The notes beneath the pieces are model-generated. The model was given only the letters and a program-made list of their open reading frames with translations. It was not told the origin of the DNA and did no database searches. A DNA stretch of 64,000 bases, from positions 1 to 64,000 of the forward strand of contig JAFWOX010000027.1 in assembly GCA_017545325.1 (NCBI GenBank), read 5' to 3'. Each line of letters begins with the position of its first letter. The first letter of the stretch is position 1. Position numbers and translations under genes: made by a program. The stretch is from Oscillospiraceae bacterium (lineage in GTDB: Bacteria; Bacillota_A; Clostridia; Oscillospirales; Oscillospiraceae). Below are positions 16,080-25,543 of this stretch, piece by piece.

Positions 16080-16769
16080 ATGAAGAAAATTTTGGTTCTG
16101 GAAGACGAATCCAGCATCCGCAGCTTCCTGGTCATCAATCTGCGGCGCTCCGGCTATGAGCCCATCGAGGCGGAGACCGGAGAAGAGGCCTTCCGGCAGC
16201 TTCAGCTGCATCCGGATATCAACCTGGCCCTGCTGGATATCATGCTTCCGGATACGGACGGCTTCGAGGTCTGCCGCAGGATCCGGGCCTCCGGCAGCAA
16301 AATGGGCATCATCATGCTCACCGCCCGCTCCCAGGAGATGGACAAGGTCACCGGCCTCATGACCGGCGCGGACGACTATGTCACGAAGCCCCTGGCCTCC
16401 ATAGCGGAGCTCACCGCCCGGGTAGACGCCCTGTACCGCCGTGTCGGCGGCGGGGATAATGAGGACCCGACGGAGATCGTCCGGGGCGCCTTCCGCCTCA
16501 GCACCCGAAACCGGACCCTGGAAAAGAACGGGAGCCGGATCCGCCTGACCCAGGTGGAATACGCCATTGTCAAGCTCTTTATGGATAATCCGGGAAAGGC
16601 CCTCTCCCGGGAGGAGATCCTTTCCACCGTCTGGGGGAAGGATTATGACGGGGAGCTGAAGATCGTGGATGTGAATATCCGCCGTCTTCGGCTCAAGGTG
16701 GAGGATGATCCGCAGAATCCCACCTGCATCACCACCGTCTGGGGATACGGCTACAAATGGGGGATCTGA
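16080..16769 (+). CDS. OmpR/PhoB-type response regulator
   Basis: A 229-residue regulator with an N-terminal receiver domain (acidic pair EDE near residue 9, phospho-acceptor Asp in LLDIMLPDTDG, switch Thr in IIMLTARS, Lys in YVTKPL) and a C-terminal winged-helix DNA-binding domain (LTQVEYAIVKLFMDNPGKALSREEIL, VDVNIRRLRLKVEDDP, WGYGYKW). Its last 13 bases overlap the sensor kinase gene, so they form one unit. Target genes unknown; the nearest candidates are the lipoprotein upstream and DUF1385 downstream. Confidence 0.95.
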   Translation: MKKILVLEDESSIRSFLVINLRRSGYEPIEAETGEEAFRQLQLHPDINLALLDIMLPDTDGFEVCRRIRASGSKMGIIMLTARSQEMDKVTGLMTGADDYVTKPLASIAELTARVDALYRRVGGGDNEDPTEIVRGAFRLSTRNRTLEKNGSRIRLTQVEYAIVKLFMDNPGKALSREEILSTVWGKDYDGELKIVDVNIRRLRLKVEDDPQNPTCITTVWGYGYKWGI

Positions 16770-18220
16770 TTGAGCGCGGCCGGAGCGGCCTGAACCTCCG
16801 GGGGATCCGGGTAAAATGGATGCTGAACAGTATGCTCCTGGTGGTGCTGGCCCTGCTTTTGGGGCTGGCCGCCTATTCCTTCGCCATCAGCAGCTATTAC
16901 TACAGCGGCATTCGCTCCACGCTGGAATCCAAGGCCAAGACCTCCTCGAACTTCTTTGCGAATTACGTCACCCGCACCTATGCGGAATACTACCAGAGCG
17001 CCTATAAGTATACGGAGATTTTCGACGGCCGGGACCAGATGGAGCTGCAGTTCGTCAATTCCACCGGACGCATCCTGGTCTCCACCACCGGCTTATCCGC
17101 CGGCTCCCACCCCAACACGCCGGATATTGCCGAGGCCATCAGCACCCGCAGCCTGAGCACATGGCAGGGCCGCAGCCCTGCGACGGGCGAGCGCATCATG
17201 GCGGTCTCCAGCCCTCTGCTTTACGGCCAGGGTCAGGTGGTGGGCGTCATCCGATATGTCACCAGTCTGCGCAGGGTGGACCGGCAGGTGTTCCTGAGCA
17301 TCCTGGTGGGCTGCGGGATCGGCCTGGGCGTCATCCTGGTGGTGCTGGTCAGCAACCTGTTCTTTATCCGCTCCATCCTCTCCCCCATCCAGAAGGTCAC
17401 GGTGATGACCCGGCGCATCGCGGACGGCGGCTTCGGCGCCCAGATCGAGAACAAGTATGAGGATGAGATCGGGGACATGGTCGGCGCCATCAACGAGATG
17501 TCCATGCAGCTGAGCCAGTCGGAAAAAATGAAGGCTGAGTTCATCTCCTCCGTTTCCCATGAGCTGCGCACCCCCCTTACCGCCATTGCCGGCTGGGGTG
17601 AGACCCTGGAGTATGACGAGACCCTCAGCGAGGACAGCCGGAAGGGGCTGGACATCATCCTCAAGGAGGCCAGGCGTCTTTCCAATATGGTGGAGGAGCT
17701 GCTGGTCTTCACCCGCATCGAGGACGGGCGGTTCACGGTGAACATAGAGATGCTGGATGTGGGCGCCGAGCTGGAAGAGGCCATTTTTACCTACAGGGAG
17801 CTGCTGAAGCAGGAGGGGATCCAACTCTTCTACGATCCTCCGGAGGATCCGCTTCCCCTGATCCCCGGCGATCCGGAGCGGCTGAAGCAGGTGATCCTGA
17901 ACATTCTGGATAACGCCGCCAAGCATGGCGGCAGCGGCAAGCGCATCACCGTCACCAGCGACCTGGTGGAGAATGCGCCGGAGACCGGATGCGACTGCGT
18001 GCGCATCCGGATCCGGGATTACGGCCCCGGCATTCCGCCGGATGAGCTGCCCCGGGTAAAGCTGAAATTCTATAAGGGCAGCAGCAAGGCAAGAGGCAGC
18101 GGCATCGGCCTTGCGGTGTGCGACGAGATCATCCGCCGGCATAACGGCGTTTTGGATATCGCCAACGCCGAAGAGGAAAGCGGAACCGTGGTCACCATCC
18201 TCCTGCCCACCACCGAATAA
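16757..18220 (+). CDS. Sensor histidine kinase
   Basis: A 487-residue membrane sensor kinase. TM1 lies at about 22-44, an extracytoplasmic sensor of about 130 residues follows, TM2 is near 176-200, then HAMP (SPIQKVTVMTRRIADGGFG), the dimerisation H-box SSVSHELRTPLTAI with the phospho-accepting His, the N-box NILDNAAKH, G1 DYGPGIP and G2 GSGIGLAV. The gene overlaps the response regulator by 13 bases. A start at the in-frame ATG 21 codons later is possible because the first has no clear SD. Confidence 0.95.
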   Translation: MGDLIERGRSGLNLRGIRVKWMLNSMLLVVLALLLGLAAYSFAISSYYYSGIRSTLESKAKTSSNFFANYVTRTYAEYYQSAYKYTEIFDGRDQMELQFVNSTGRILVSTTGLSAGSHPNTPDIAEAISTRSLSTWQGRSPATGERIMAVSSPLLYGQGQVVGVIRYVTSLRRVDRQVFLSILVGCGIGLGVILVVLVSNLFFIRSILSPIQKVTVMTRRIADGGFGAQIENKYEDEIGDMVGAINEMSMQLSQSEKMKAEFISSVSHELRTPLTAIAGWGETLEYDETLSEDSRKGLDIILKEARRLSNMVEELLVFTRIEDGRFTVNIEMLDVGAELEEAIFTYRELLKQEGIQLFYDPPEDPLPLIPGDPERLKQVILNILDNAAKHGGSGKRITVTSDLVENAPETGCDCVRIRIRDYGPGIPPDELPRVKLKFYKGSSKARGSGIGLAVCDEIIRRHNGVLDIANAEEESGTVVTILLPTTE

Positions 18221-18247
18221 CGCTATTTTTGAGAAGGGATCTCATCC

Positions 18248-19201
18248 ATGTCCGATAAACAAAAACAGGGAACCGATTTCCGCACCACCATCGGCGGCCA
18301 GGCCTTGATGGAGGGCATCCTCATGCGGGGGCCGAAGAAGGGGGCCATCGTCTGCCGGGGGCAGGACGGACTCATCCGCAAGGTGGAGGAGCTGCGTCTG
18401 ATCAAGGACCGGTACCCGGTCTGCGGTCTGCCGCTCATCCGGGGGGTCGTTACCTTTTTTGACTCTTTGGTCCACGGGGTCAAGGCCCTGATGTTCTCCG
18501 CCGAGCAGCTGCCCGAGGAGGAGCAGGCCGCCCAGGAGGACAAGCTGGATAAGTGGATCAACGCGCATTTCCAGGGGGAAACGGCGAAAAAGCTCATCAT
18601 CGGCGTTTCCGTCACCCTGGGCATCCTGATGGCCATCGGGCTGTTCATGCTCCTGCCCTATCTGCTCACCTCCTTTCTGGCCGGTCCTCTCCGGTCCAGC
18701 TTTCTGAAGAATCTCATTGACGGCGCTCTGCGCATTCTGATTTTTCTCCTCTACCTCTGGCTGGTGACCCGGGTGCCGGATATCCACCGGGTCTTCGAGT
18801 ACCATGGGGCGGAGCACAAATCCATCCACTGCTATGAAAAGGGGCTGGAGCTCACGGTGGAGAACGTACGCCCCCAGCCCAGAGCCCACCCCCGCTGCGG
18901 CACCAGCTTTCTCTTCGTGGTGATGATCATCAGCATTCTGGTCTTCAGCGTGGTGAGCTGGAAAAACAAGCTGGCTGCCCTGCTCCTCCGGCTCCTGCTC
19001 CTGCCGGTGGTGGTGGCCTTCAGCTATGAGCTGAATCGATGGGTGGGGCGGCACGATAACTGGCTTTCCTCCATTCTTTCCGCCCCTGGAAAGGCTTTGC
19101 AGCGTCTGACGGTGTATGAGCCGGATGACGGGATGATCGAATGCGCCATCGAGGCGCTGAAGCTGGTCATTCCGGAGGAAAAGGGCGCGGACCGGTGGTG
19201 A
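18248..19201 (+). CDS. DUF1385-family membrane protein (YqhQ-like)
   Basis: A 317-residue protein of the DUF1385/YqhQ family, recognised from IGGQALMEGILMRGPKK at the N-terminus, RGVVTFFDSLVHGVKAL, and the conserved FEYHGAEHKSIHCYEKG and HPRCGTSFLFVVM with the His/Cys cluster. Four or five hydrophobic segments follow about residue 110. In many Firmicutes this gene precedes prmC and prfA, as it precedes prmC here. Biochemical role unknown. Confidence 0.92.
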   Translation: MSDKQKQGTDFRTTIGGQALMEGILMRGPKKGAIVCRGQDGLIRKVEELRLIKDRYPVCGLPLIRGVVTFFDSLVHGVKALMFSAEQLPEEEQAAQEDKLDKWINAHFQGETAKKLIIGVSVTLGILMAIGLFMLLPYLLTSFLAGPLRSSFLKNLIDGALRILIFLLYLWLVTRVPDIHRVFEYHGAEHKSIHCYEKGLELTVENVRPQPRAHPRCGTSFLFVVMIISILVFSVVSWKNKLAALLLRLLLLPVVVAFSYELNRWVGRHDNWLSSILSAPGKALQRLTVYEPDDGMIECAIEALKLVIPEEKGADRW

Positions 19202-19208
19202 GGCAGCC

Positions 19209-20084
19209 ATGATCCGGGATTATAACGAAATCTATCTGGATACCCGGCGCAGACTGAAGGCCGCGGGCATCGAGGCGGCGGGGCTGGAGGCCAGGCTGCT
19301 GCTGGCTTTTGCCGCGGACAAGAAGCCGGAGGAATTCCTGCGGGATATCCGCATGTATCCGGACGAGACCTTCACCCAGCGGGCGGAAGAGCTGGTGCGG
19401 CGGCGGCTTGCCGGGGAACCTGCAGCCTATCTCACCGGCTCCTGGTCCTTCTATGGTCTGGACCTGGAGATCAACCCCAATGTGCTCATCCCCCGGGCCG
19501 ACTCGGAGCTGATGGTGGACGCCGCCCTGGATCGTCTCAGGGATGTTCCCGAGCCCCGGGTACTGGACCTGTGTACCGGCTCCGGCTGCATCGGCATCGC
19601 CATAGCCGCCCGGATCCCGGCCTGCCGGGCAGTACTTGCGGATCTGGACCGCAGAGCGCTGCTCCTGGCCAAGCGCAACGCCATGCTGACCCATGTGAGC
19701 GGACGGGTCCTCTGCATGGAGGCGGATGTGCACCAGGGACCTGCCCCCCGGCTGGGGGATTTCACCCTGATCGTCTGCAATCCCCCCTATATCCCCACCC
19801 CGGAGCTGGAAACCCTCGACCCCTCCGTGCGGGACTATGAACCCCGACTGGCCCTGGATGGCGGCGAGGATGGGCTGGATTTTTACCGCAGCATCTTCGC
19901 CCGCTGGACGGGAATCATCCGTCCCGGCGGCTTGCTCATATTGGAATGCGGAGAAGGGCAGAGCATGACACTCCGCCGCATGGGAGAGGAGACCGGGATC
20001 TCCCCCGCCGATACCCTGGTGGACGGCCGCGGCACGGAACGCACCCTGGTCTTCCGCAAGCCGGGACCGCAGGACGCCGATTAA
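19209..20084 (+). CDS. prmC: Release factor glutamine methyltransferase PrmC
   Basis: A 291-residue SAM-dependent methyltransferase that methylates the Gln of the GGQ motif in release factors. The N-terminal helical domain (YLTGSWSFYGLDLEINPNVLIPR) leads to the SAM loop VLDLCTGSGCIGIAIA and the catalytic NPPY in IVCNPPYIPTPELE. Seven bases separate it from DUF1385. Unusually, no prfA follows; recA does. Confidence 0.95.
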   Translation: MIRDYNEIYLDTRRRLKAAGIEAAGLEARLLLAFAADKKPEEFLRDIRMYPDETFTQRAEELVRRRLAGEPAAYLTGSWSFYGLDLEINPNVLIPRADSELMVDAALDRLRDVPEPRVLDLCTGSGCIGIAIAARIPACRAVLADLDRRALLLAKRNAMLTHVSGRVLCMEADVHQGPAPRLGDFTLIVCNPPYIPTPELETLDPSVRDYEPRLALDGGEDGLDFYRSIFARWTGIIRPGGLLILECGEGQSMTLRRMGEETGISPADTLVDGRGTERTLVFRKPGPQDAD

Positions 20085-20123
20085 ACGATTCTGACAGATC
20101 ATCATAGAAGGAGAGATTGAACC

Positions 20124-21227
20124 ATGGCCGACAAGAAGAAACGAGGCATTGAGCCTGCTGCTCCCGCGGCGGATAAGCAGAAGGCCCTGGAGACCACCAT
20201 GGCCCAGATCGAAAGGCAGTTCGGCGCAGGCTCCATCATGCGGCTGGGCTCCGCCGCAAACACCGGGATCGAGGCCATTTCCACCGGTTCTCTGGCCCTG
20301 GACCTGGCCCTGGGGATCGGCGGCGTGCCCAAGGGGCGGATCGTGGAGATCTACGGCCCCGAATCCTCCGGCAAGACCACCCTGGCTCTGCATATTGTCG
20401 CCTCCGCCCAGAAGGCGGGGGGCGAAGCGGCCTTCATCGATGCTGAGCATGCCCTGGATCCCACCTATGCCCAGGCGCTCGGCGTGGATATCGACAACCT
20501 GCTCATCTCTCAGCCGGATACCGGCGAGCAGGCGCTGGAAATCTGTGACGCCCTGGTCCGCTCCGGCGCCATCGACGTGGTGGTGATCGACTCTGTGGCG
20601 GCGCTTGTCCCGCGCTCCGAGATCGAAGCGGAGATGGGAGACAGCGTTGTGGGACTTCAGGCCCGCCTGATGTCCCAGGCCCTGCGGAAGCTCACCGGCT
20701 CCATCTCCAAAACCAACTGCGTGGTGATCTTCATCAACCAGCTGAGGGAGAAGATCGGCGTGATGTACGGCAACCCGGAAACCACCACAGGCGGCCGGGC
20801 CCTGAAGTTCTATGCCAGCGTCCGTCTGGATGTGCGGCGCACCGAAACCCTCAGCGTGGGCGGCCAGAAGATCGGCAGCCATACCCGGGTAAAGGTGACG
20901 AAAAACAAGGTCGCTCCCCCCTTCCGGGAAGCGGAGTTCGACATCATCTATGGCGAAGGCATCTCCCGTTCCAGCGAACTCACGGATATCGCCCTGCAGC
21001 TGGGCATCATCGAAAAGAGCGGCAGCTGGTTCACCTTCCGGGATCAACGGCTCCAGGGCAAGGACAGCGTGAAGAACTATCTGAAGGAGAACCCGGATAT
21101 CGCGGACGAACTGGAGGAACAGGTGAAGGAAGCCATGGTCAAGCGCCAGCAGCCCGCCCCCAAACCCGCCGCCGCCACCCCCGCCAGCCGTGCCGTGAGC
21201 GTGGACGCGGAGGATTTTGAAGACTGA
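20124..21227 (+). CDS. recA: Recombinase RecA
   Basis: A 367-residue RecA, the strand-exchange ATPase and LexA co-protease. Walker [11 protein letters not shown], Walker [16 protein letters not shown], the L2 loop [27 protein letters not shown] and the C-terminal acidic tail with DAEDFED are all intact. SD GAAGGAGAG is upstream. No SOS box is evident in the 39 bases before it, so transcription may run through from prmC. The A/P-rich C-terminal linker ([16 protein letters not shown]) is typical. Confidence 0.98.
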   Translation: MADKKKRGIEPAAPAADKQKALETTMAQIERQFGAGSIMRLGSAANTGIEAISTGSLALDLALGIGGVPKGRIVEIYGPESSGKTTLALHIVASAQKAGGEAAFIDAEHALDPTYAQALGVDIDNLLISQPDTGEQALEICDALVRSGAIDVVVIDSVAALVPRSEIEAEMGDSVVGLQARLMSQALRKLTGSISKTNCVVIFINQLREKIGVMYGNPETTTGGRALKFYASVRLDVRRTETLSVGGQKIGSHTRVKVTKNKVAPPFREAEFDIIYGEGISRSSELTDIALQLGIIEKSGSWFTFRDQRLQGKDSVKNYLKENPDIADELEEQVKEAMVKRQQPAPKPAAATPASRAVSVDAEDFED

Positions 21228-21229
21228 TC

Positions 21230-21844
21230 GTGCGGCTCCTCCATATCAAGCCGCTGGATGAGGGCGCCCGCTTCCTTCTGGTCCTGGAGAACGGCGAAGA
21301 GCTGCGCTGCGGGCCCCGGGAGGTCATGGAGCTGAACCTTATCCCGGGCATGGAGCTGGACCCGGATGCCCTGGCGGAGCTGCGGGATGCCTGCGAGGCT
21401 TACGGGATTCGCGTCAAGGCCGCGGAGCAGCTGAGCCGCCGGGCCATGTCCGCCCGGGAGCTGGAACGCAGGCTGCGGGAGAAGGGCGCCTCCCCAGAAC
21501 ACGCGGAGGCGGCGGTGCGGCGGATGACCGAGCTGGGCGTGATCGATGAGGCGGTCTACGCGGAGATGATCGTCCGGCGCTGCGGGACGAGGGGCTACGG
21601 GCGCCGGCGCGCGGAGCAGGAGCTGATGCGGCATCAGGTCCCCCGGGAATACTGGGCGGAAGCCCTGGAATCGCTTCCCGCGGCGGAGGACAAGCTGGAC
21701 GCCCTCATCGCCGCCCGGCTGAAAGGGACCGTCCCGGATGGGGAGCAGCGCAAAAAGCTGGCCGCCTATCTTCAGCGGCGCGGCTACAGCTGGGAGGAGA
21801 TCAGCTCCGCCCTGCGCCGTTGGGCGGCGGAGCCCGAGGATTGA
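21230..21844 (+). CDS. recX: Regulatory protein RecX
   Basis: A 204-residue RecX made of three-helix repeats (RAMSARELERRLREKGASPEHAE, YAEMIVRRCGTRGYGRRRAEQEL, KLAAYLQRRGYSWEEISSAL). It binds inside the RecA filament and limits its activity. It starts with GTG three bases past the recA stop, so translation is coupled. The first 50 residues form an extra N-terminal region common in Firmicutes RecX. Confidence 0.93.
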   Translation: MRLLHIKPLDEGARFLLVLENGEELRCGPREVMELNLIPGMELDPDALAELRDACEAYGIRVKAAEQLSRRAMSARELERRLREKGASPEHAEAAVRRMTELGVIDEAVYAEMIVRRCGTRGYGRRRAEQELMRHQVPREYWAEALESLPAAEDKLDALIAARLKGTVPDGEQRKKLAAYLQRRGYSWEEISSALRRWAAEPED

Positions 21845-21887
21845 CCGGTCCGCGCCAATTTTCTCAGACGAGAAAGGAAGGAAAACC

Positions 21888-23210
21888 ATGATCAAAACCG
21901 TGGGACTGATCTCCCTGGGCTGCGCAAAGAACCTGATCAACAGCGAGCAGATGCTCTGCCTCCTCAGCGAAGCAGGCTACGGGATCACGTCCGACCCCGC
22001 GGAAGCGGACGCCCTGATCATCAACACCTGCGCCTTCATCGACAGCGCCAAATCCGAGGCCATCGACAACATTCTGGAATGTGCCGAGCTGAAAAAAACC
22101 GGGAAGCTGAAGACCCTGCTGGTGGCGGGCTGCCTGCCCCAGCGGTACAAGGAGGAGCTGCTCCGGGAGCTTCCCGAGGTGGACGGCATCCTGGGCACCG
22201 GTGCCTTCGATGAGGTCGTCGCTGCGCTGGAGCAGGCGGACGCAGGGGAAAAGCCGCTGCTTCTCGGGGATCTGAACGCTCCGGTGAGCGAAGCCGGCCG
22301 GATCGTCAGTACCGGCCCGGGCTGGGCCTATCTGAAGATCGCGGAGGGCTGCGATAACCGCTGCGCCTTCTGCGTCATCCCCTCCATCCGGGGCAGATAC
22401 CGCTCCCGCCCCATGGAACGCATACTGGAGGAGGCGAAGGGTCTGGCCGCTGGCGGCGTGAAGGAGCTCCTGGTGGTGGCTCAGGATATCACCCGCTACG
22501 GGCTGGATCTCTACGGCAGACCCCGGCTGGCCGAGCTGGTGCGGGAGCTCTGCCGGATCGACGGGATCCACTGGATCCGCCTCCATTACCTTTACCCCGA
22601 TCTGATCGACGACGAGCTGATCCGCACCGTTGCTGAGGAGGAAAAGGTGGTCAAATACCTGGATATCCCCATCCAGCACATCAACGACGGCATCCTGAAG
22701 CGAATGAACCGCCGGGGCAGCGGAGCGGAGCTGGAAGCCCTGCTTACCCGCCTGCGTGAGCGCATCCCCGGTCTGGTGATCCGCACCAGCCTGATCACCG
22801 GCCTCCCGGGAGAAGGGGTTGAGGAATTCGGCCAGCTGTGCGACTTCCTCCGGAGAGCCAAGCTGGAACGGGCAGGCGTATTCCCCTACTCCCCCGAAGA
22901 GGGCACCCCGGCCTGCTCCATGGAGAGGCCGGATACGGAGACGGCTGAACGGCGCTGCGACCTCATCACGGAGCTCCAGTCCCGGATCATGGACGAGTTC
23001 AACGAGAGCCGTCTGGGTACCGTGCAGGAGGTGCTGGCGGAGGGCTTCGACGTGGTGGCGGAGTGCTGGTACGGCCGCAGCTACGCGGACAGCCCCGATG
23101 TGGACGGGAAGGTGTTTTTCACCGGCAAAAACGTACAGCCCGGTTCCTTTGTCCGGGTCCGCATCAATGAGGTGCTGGACGGGGATCTGGTGGGAGAACT
23201 GGCGGACTGA
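21888..23210 (+). CDS. rimO: Ribosomal protein S12 methylthiotransferase RimO
   Basis: A 440-residue radical-SAM methylthiotransferase that thiomethylates an Asp of S12. The N-terminal UPF0004 domain carries three Cys (LGCAKNLINSEQM, INTCAFI, AGCLPQRY), the radical-SAM cluster is GCDNRCAFCVIPSIRG, and a C-terminal TRAM domain ends in ELAD. The VAQDITRYGLDLYGR motif is specific to RimO over MiaB. The ATG at 21888 follows AGAAAGGAAGG. Confidence 0.96.
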   Translation: MIKTVGLISLGCAKNLINSEQMLCLLSEAGYGITSDPAEADALIINTCAFIDSAKSEAIDNILECAELKKTGKLKTLLVAGCLPQRYKEELLRELPEVDGILGTGAFDEVVAALEQADAGEKPLLLGDLNAPVSEAGRIVSTGPGWAYLKIAEGCDNRCAFCVIPSIRGRYRSRPMERILEEAKGLAAGGVKELLVVAQDITRYGLDLYGRPRLAELVRELCRIDGIHWIRLHYLYPDLIDDELIRTVAEEEKVVKYLDIPIQHINDGILKRMNRRGSGAELEALLTRLRERIPGLVIRTSLITGLPGEGVEEFGQLCDFLRRAKLERAGVFPYSPEEGTPACSMERPDTETAERRCDLITELQSRIMDEFNESRLGTVQEVLAEGFDVVAECWYGRSYADSPDVDGKVFFTGKNVQPGSFVRVRINEVLDGDLVGELAD

Positions 23211-23247
23211 GTCCCCGGTCTCCGACGGAAAGAAGGGTTCTTTTTCC

Positions 23248-23790
23248 ATGACGACAGCAAATAAGATCACCATGCTTCGGGTCGCTCTGATCCCCGTATT
23301 CGTGGTTCTCATGCTCCTGCGGTTTCCCGGCTCCAACCTTATCGCCCTGGGAATCTTCATCCTGGCCAGCATTTCCGACAGCGTAGACGGGTACATCGCC
23401 AGAAAGTACAGCCAGATCACCACCTTCGGCAAATTCATGGATCCCCTGGCGGACAAGCTGCTGGTCGCTTCAGCGATCCTGATCTTCGTGGAATGGGGGC
23501 AGATCCCCTCCTGGGCCGCCTTTCTCATCATCGCCCGGGAATTTGCTGTCACCGCCCTGCGGCTGGTGGCGGTGGACAGCGGCATCGTCATAGCCGCAGG
23601 GATATCCGGCAAAATCAAAACGGCGGTGACCATGGTCTGCCTTTGCGTGATGATGACCTCGCTTCATTCCCGGGAATTGTTTCCCGGCTTTTCCGTGGAT
23701 GGGCTGTGCGTGGCCCTGATGGTGATCACCACCCTCTGGTCCGGTTTCCGGTATTTTTCCAATCATGCCGGTCTGCTGAAGCTGAAATAA
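23248..23790 (+). CDS. pgsA: CDP-diacylglycerol--glycerol-3-phosphate 3-phosphatidyltransferase PgsA
   Basis: A 180-residue membrane enzyme that makes phosphatidylglycerol phosphate. The CDP-alcohol phosphotransferase motif D-x2-D-G-x2-A-R-x8-G-x3-D-x3-D is complete in DSVDGYIARKYSQITTFGK and the following FMDPLADK. Five or six hydrophobic segments are present. The rimO-pgsA order is common in Firmicutes (often followed by cinA and recA; here cinA and recA lie upstream instead, so the usual neighbourhood is rearranged). Confidence 0.95.
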   Translation: MTTANKITMLRVALIPVFVVLMLLRFPGSNLIALGIFILASISDSVDGYIARKYSQITTFGKFMDPLADKLLVASAILIFVEWGQIPSWAAFLIIAREFAVTALRLVAVDSGIVIAAGISGKIKTAVTMVCLCVMMTSLHSRELFPGFSVDGLCVALMVITTLWSGFRYFSNHAGLLKLK

Positions 23791-23812
23791 CGGCCGCGAA
23801 AAAGCGCATAAA

Positions 23813-23846
23813 ATCACCCGGACATATCAAACTATGTCCGGGTGAT
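23813..23846 (+). other. 14-bp perfect stem abutting the next start codon
   Basis: Arms 23813-23826 and 23833-23846 (ATCACCCGGACATA and its complement) pair fully around a 6-base loop. No U tract follows. It ends 4 bases before the ATG at 23851 and contains the only SD-like GGGTG, so it could sequester translation initiation or act as a 3' end of the pgsA message. Confidence 0.5.
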
Positions 23847-23850
23847 CGTT

Positions 23851-24300
23851 ATGTTCAGCGTTTCTTTTGGGAAGGGCGGCAGCCACAGGCTGCAGCCTTA
23901 TGTGAAGAGCTGCCTGAAAAAGGCCAGCCGGGAGGGGACGATCAACGCCGCCATCTGTTCCGGCGGCCGGGCAGACCTGCTGATCCTGCCCCCCGGCGCT
24001 TCCCTCCGGGATGACAGCGATTGTCTGGTCCTGGCCATGGGGCAGGCCCCTCATCCCGGTACCCGGACCGTCTCCTGCGGTCTGCGGTACGGGGATGATC
24101 TCACCCTCTCCAGCATAGGAGCGGACAGCGCCATGCTGGCGCTCCAGGCAGATATTCCCGCTCTGAACGGCGCCCTGTTGGAGCCCCAGGAGATCCCGAT
24201 CACCCTGGAAGCCCCGGCAGAGCCGGAGGCTGTGCTGGCGGCGGCGGGCGCCATGCTCCTGCTGGGCGCAGACGCCTCGGAGGGGCTGCGCCTGCCTTAA
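23851..24300 (+). CDS. Conserved-looking hypothetical protein
   Basis: A 149-residue protein without a recognised domain. The middle carries GRADLLILPPGA, RTVSCGLRYGDDLTLSSIGAD and LNGALLEPQEIPI, and the C-terminus is a hydrophobic Ala/Leu helix (VLAAAGAMLLLGA). The pattern recalls uncharacterised proteins of gut Clostridia. Start is uncertain: ATG at 23851, or a GTG at 23842 inside the hairpin; neither has a free SD. Its stop overlaps that of alaA on the other strand. Codon usage looks like that of the neighbours. Confidence 0.6.
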   Translation: MFSVSFGKGGSHRLQPYVKSCLKKASREGTINAAICSGGRADLLILPPGASLRDDSDCLVLAMGQAPHPGTRTVSCGLRYGDDLTLSSIGADSAMLALQADIPALNGALLEPQEIPITLEAPAEPEAVLAAAGAMLLLGADASEGLRLP

Positions 24301-25526
24301 TCACGCCCCTGAATATACCCGTCGAAAAACTCCGTCATCCGCTCCATGGCGGTATGAAGCGTCTCCATATTGGGCAGATATACGATGCGGAAATGATCCG
24401 GCGAGCCCCAGTTGAAGCCGCTGCCCGGGGTGACCAGAATATGGGTCTGCTTCAGCAGATCCAGGGCCATTCGGGCGTCGCTGGTAATGCGGAACCTCTC
24501 CGTATCCACTCTGGGGAAGATATAGAAGGCGGCCTTTGGCTTGGCTGCGGTGACCCCCGGGATGCTGTTCAGCGCATTCCAGATGAATTCCCGCTGCTCA
24601 TACAGCCGGCCTCCCGGACAGAGGTATTCATCCATGGACTGATAGCCGCCCAAGGAGGTCTGAATGATGCTCTGCCCGGGCACATTGGAGCAGAGGCGCA
24701 TCTTCGCCAGAAGGTTCAGGCCCTCGATATAGCCCCGGGCATGGCTCTTGTCCCCCGCGAGACAGACCCAGCCGCAGCGGTATCCCGCAACGCGATGGGA
24801 CTTGGAGAGGCCATTGTAGCACAGGGTGAGCAGATCCGGAGCCAGGGAGGCCAGAGCCACATGCTCCTCCTCGCCCTGCATCACCAGGCGGTCGTAGATC
24901 TCATCCGCAAAGAGGATCAGCTCATGCTCCCGGGCCACCTCCACGATCTGCTCCAGCAGCTCCCGGGAATAGAGGGCCCCCGTCGGGTTATTGGGGTTGA
25001 TGACGACGATGCCCTTGGTCCGGTCCGTGACCTTGCTCCGCAGATCCTGGATATCCGGATACCAGTCGGAGGCTTCATCGCATACATAATGGACGGCTTT
25101 ACCGCCGGCCAGCGTGATGGATGCGGTCCAGAGGGGATAATCCGGGCTGGGCACCAGGATCTCATCCCCGTTATCCAGCAGCGCCTGCATGGTCATGGTG
25201 ATCAGCTCGCTTACCCCGTTTCCGGTGAGGATATCCTGAATCTCCACGTTGGGAATATGCTTCAGCTGGCAGTACTGCATGATGGCCTTCCGGGCGGAGA
25301 ACAGCCCCTGAGAATCGGAATAGCCTTCGCTGGCTCGAAGATTGTAGATCATATCCAAAATGACCTCGTCCGGCGCACTGAAGCCGAAAGGAGCCGGGTT
25401 GCCGATATTGAGCTTCAGGATCTGGGCGCCCCTGGCCTCCATCCGCATGGCCTCGTCCATCACGGGACCCCGGATATCGTAGGCCACATTGTTCAGTTTG
25501 CTGGACTGGTTGAATTCCCGTTTCAT
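24297..25526 (-). CDS. alaA: Alanine-synthesising aminotransferase AlaA
   Basis: A 409-residue PLP-dependent fold-type I aminotransferase. It resembles E. coli AlaA along its length: SSKLNNVAYDIRGPVMDEA, ILKLNIGNPAPFGFSAPDE, GNGVSELITMTMQALL, DYPLWTASITLAGGKAVHY, INPNNPTGALYS, LFADEIYDRLV and the Schiff-base Lys in NGLSKSHRVAGYRCGW. AlaA makes alanine from pyruvate and glutamate. Regulation by an alanine-type T-box just upstream fits this role. SD GGAGGAAG precedes the ATG at 25526. Confidence 0.93.
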   Translation of the reverse strand: MKREFNQSSKLNNVAYDIRGPVMDEAMRMEARGAQILKLNIGNPAPFGFSAPDEVILDMIYNLRASEGYSDSQGLFSARKAIMQYCQLKHIPNVEIQDILTGNGVSELITMTMQALLDNGDEILVPSPDYPLWTASITLAGGKAVHYVCDEASDWYPDIQDLRSKVTDRTKGIVVINPNNPTGALYSRELLEQIVEVAREHELILFADEIYDRLVMQGEEEHVALASLAPDLLTLCYNGLSKSHRVAGYRCGWVCLAGDKSHARGYIEGLNLLAKMRLCSNVPGQSIIQTSLGGYQSMDEYLCPGGRLYEQREFIWNALNSIPGVTAAKPKAAFYIFPRVDTERFRITSDARMALDLLKQTHILVTPGSGFNWGSPDHFRIVYLPNMETLHTAMERMTEFFDGYIQGRD

Positions 25527-25543
25527 GATCGCTTCCTCCAAAA

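Noticed and set aside
20085..20123. SOS box upstream of recA
   Set aside because: No GAAC-N4-GTTC-type or CTG-N10-CAG-type operator is present in the 39-base gap; a site further inside prmC cannot be excluded.
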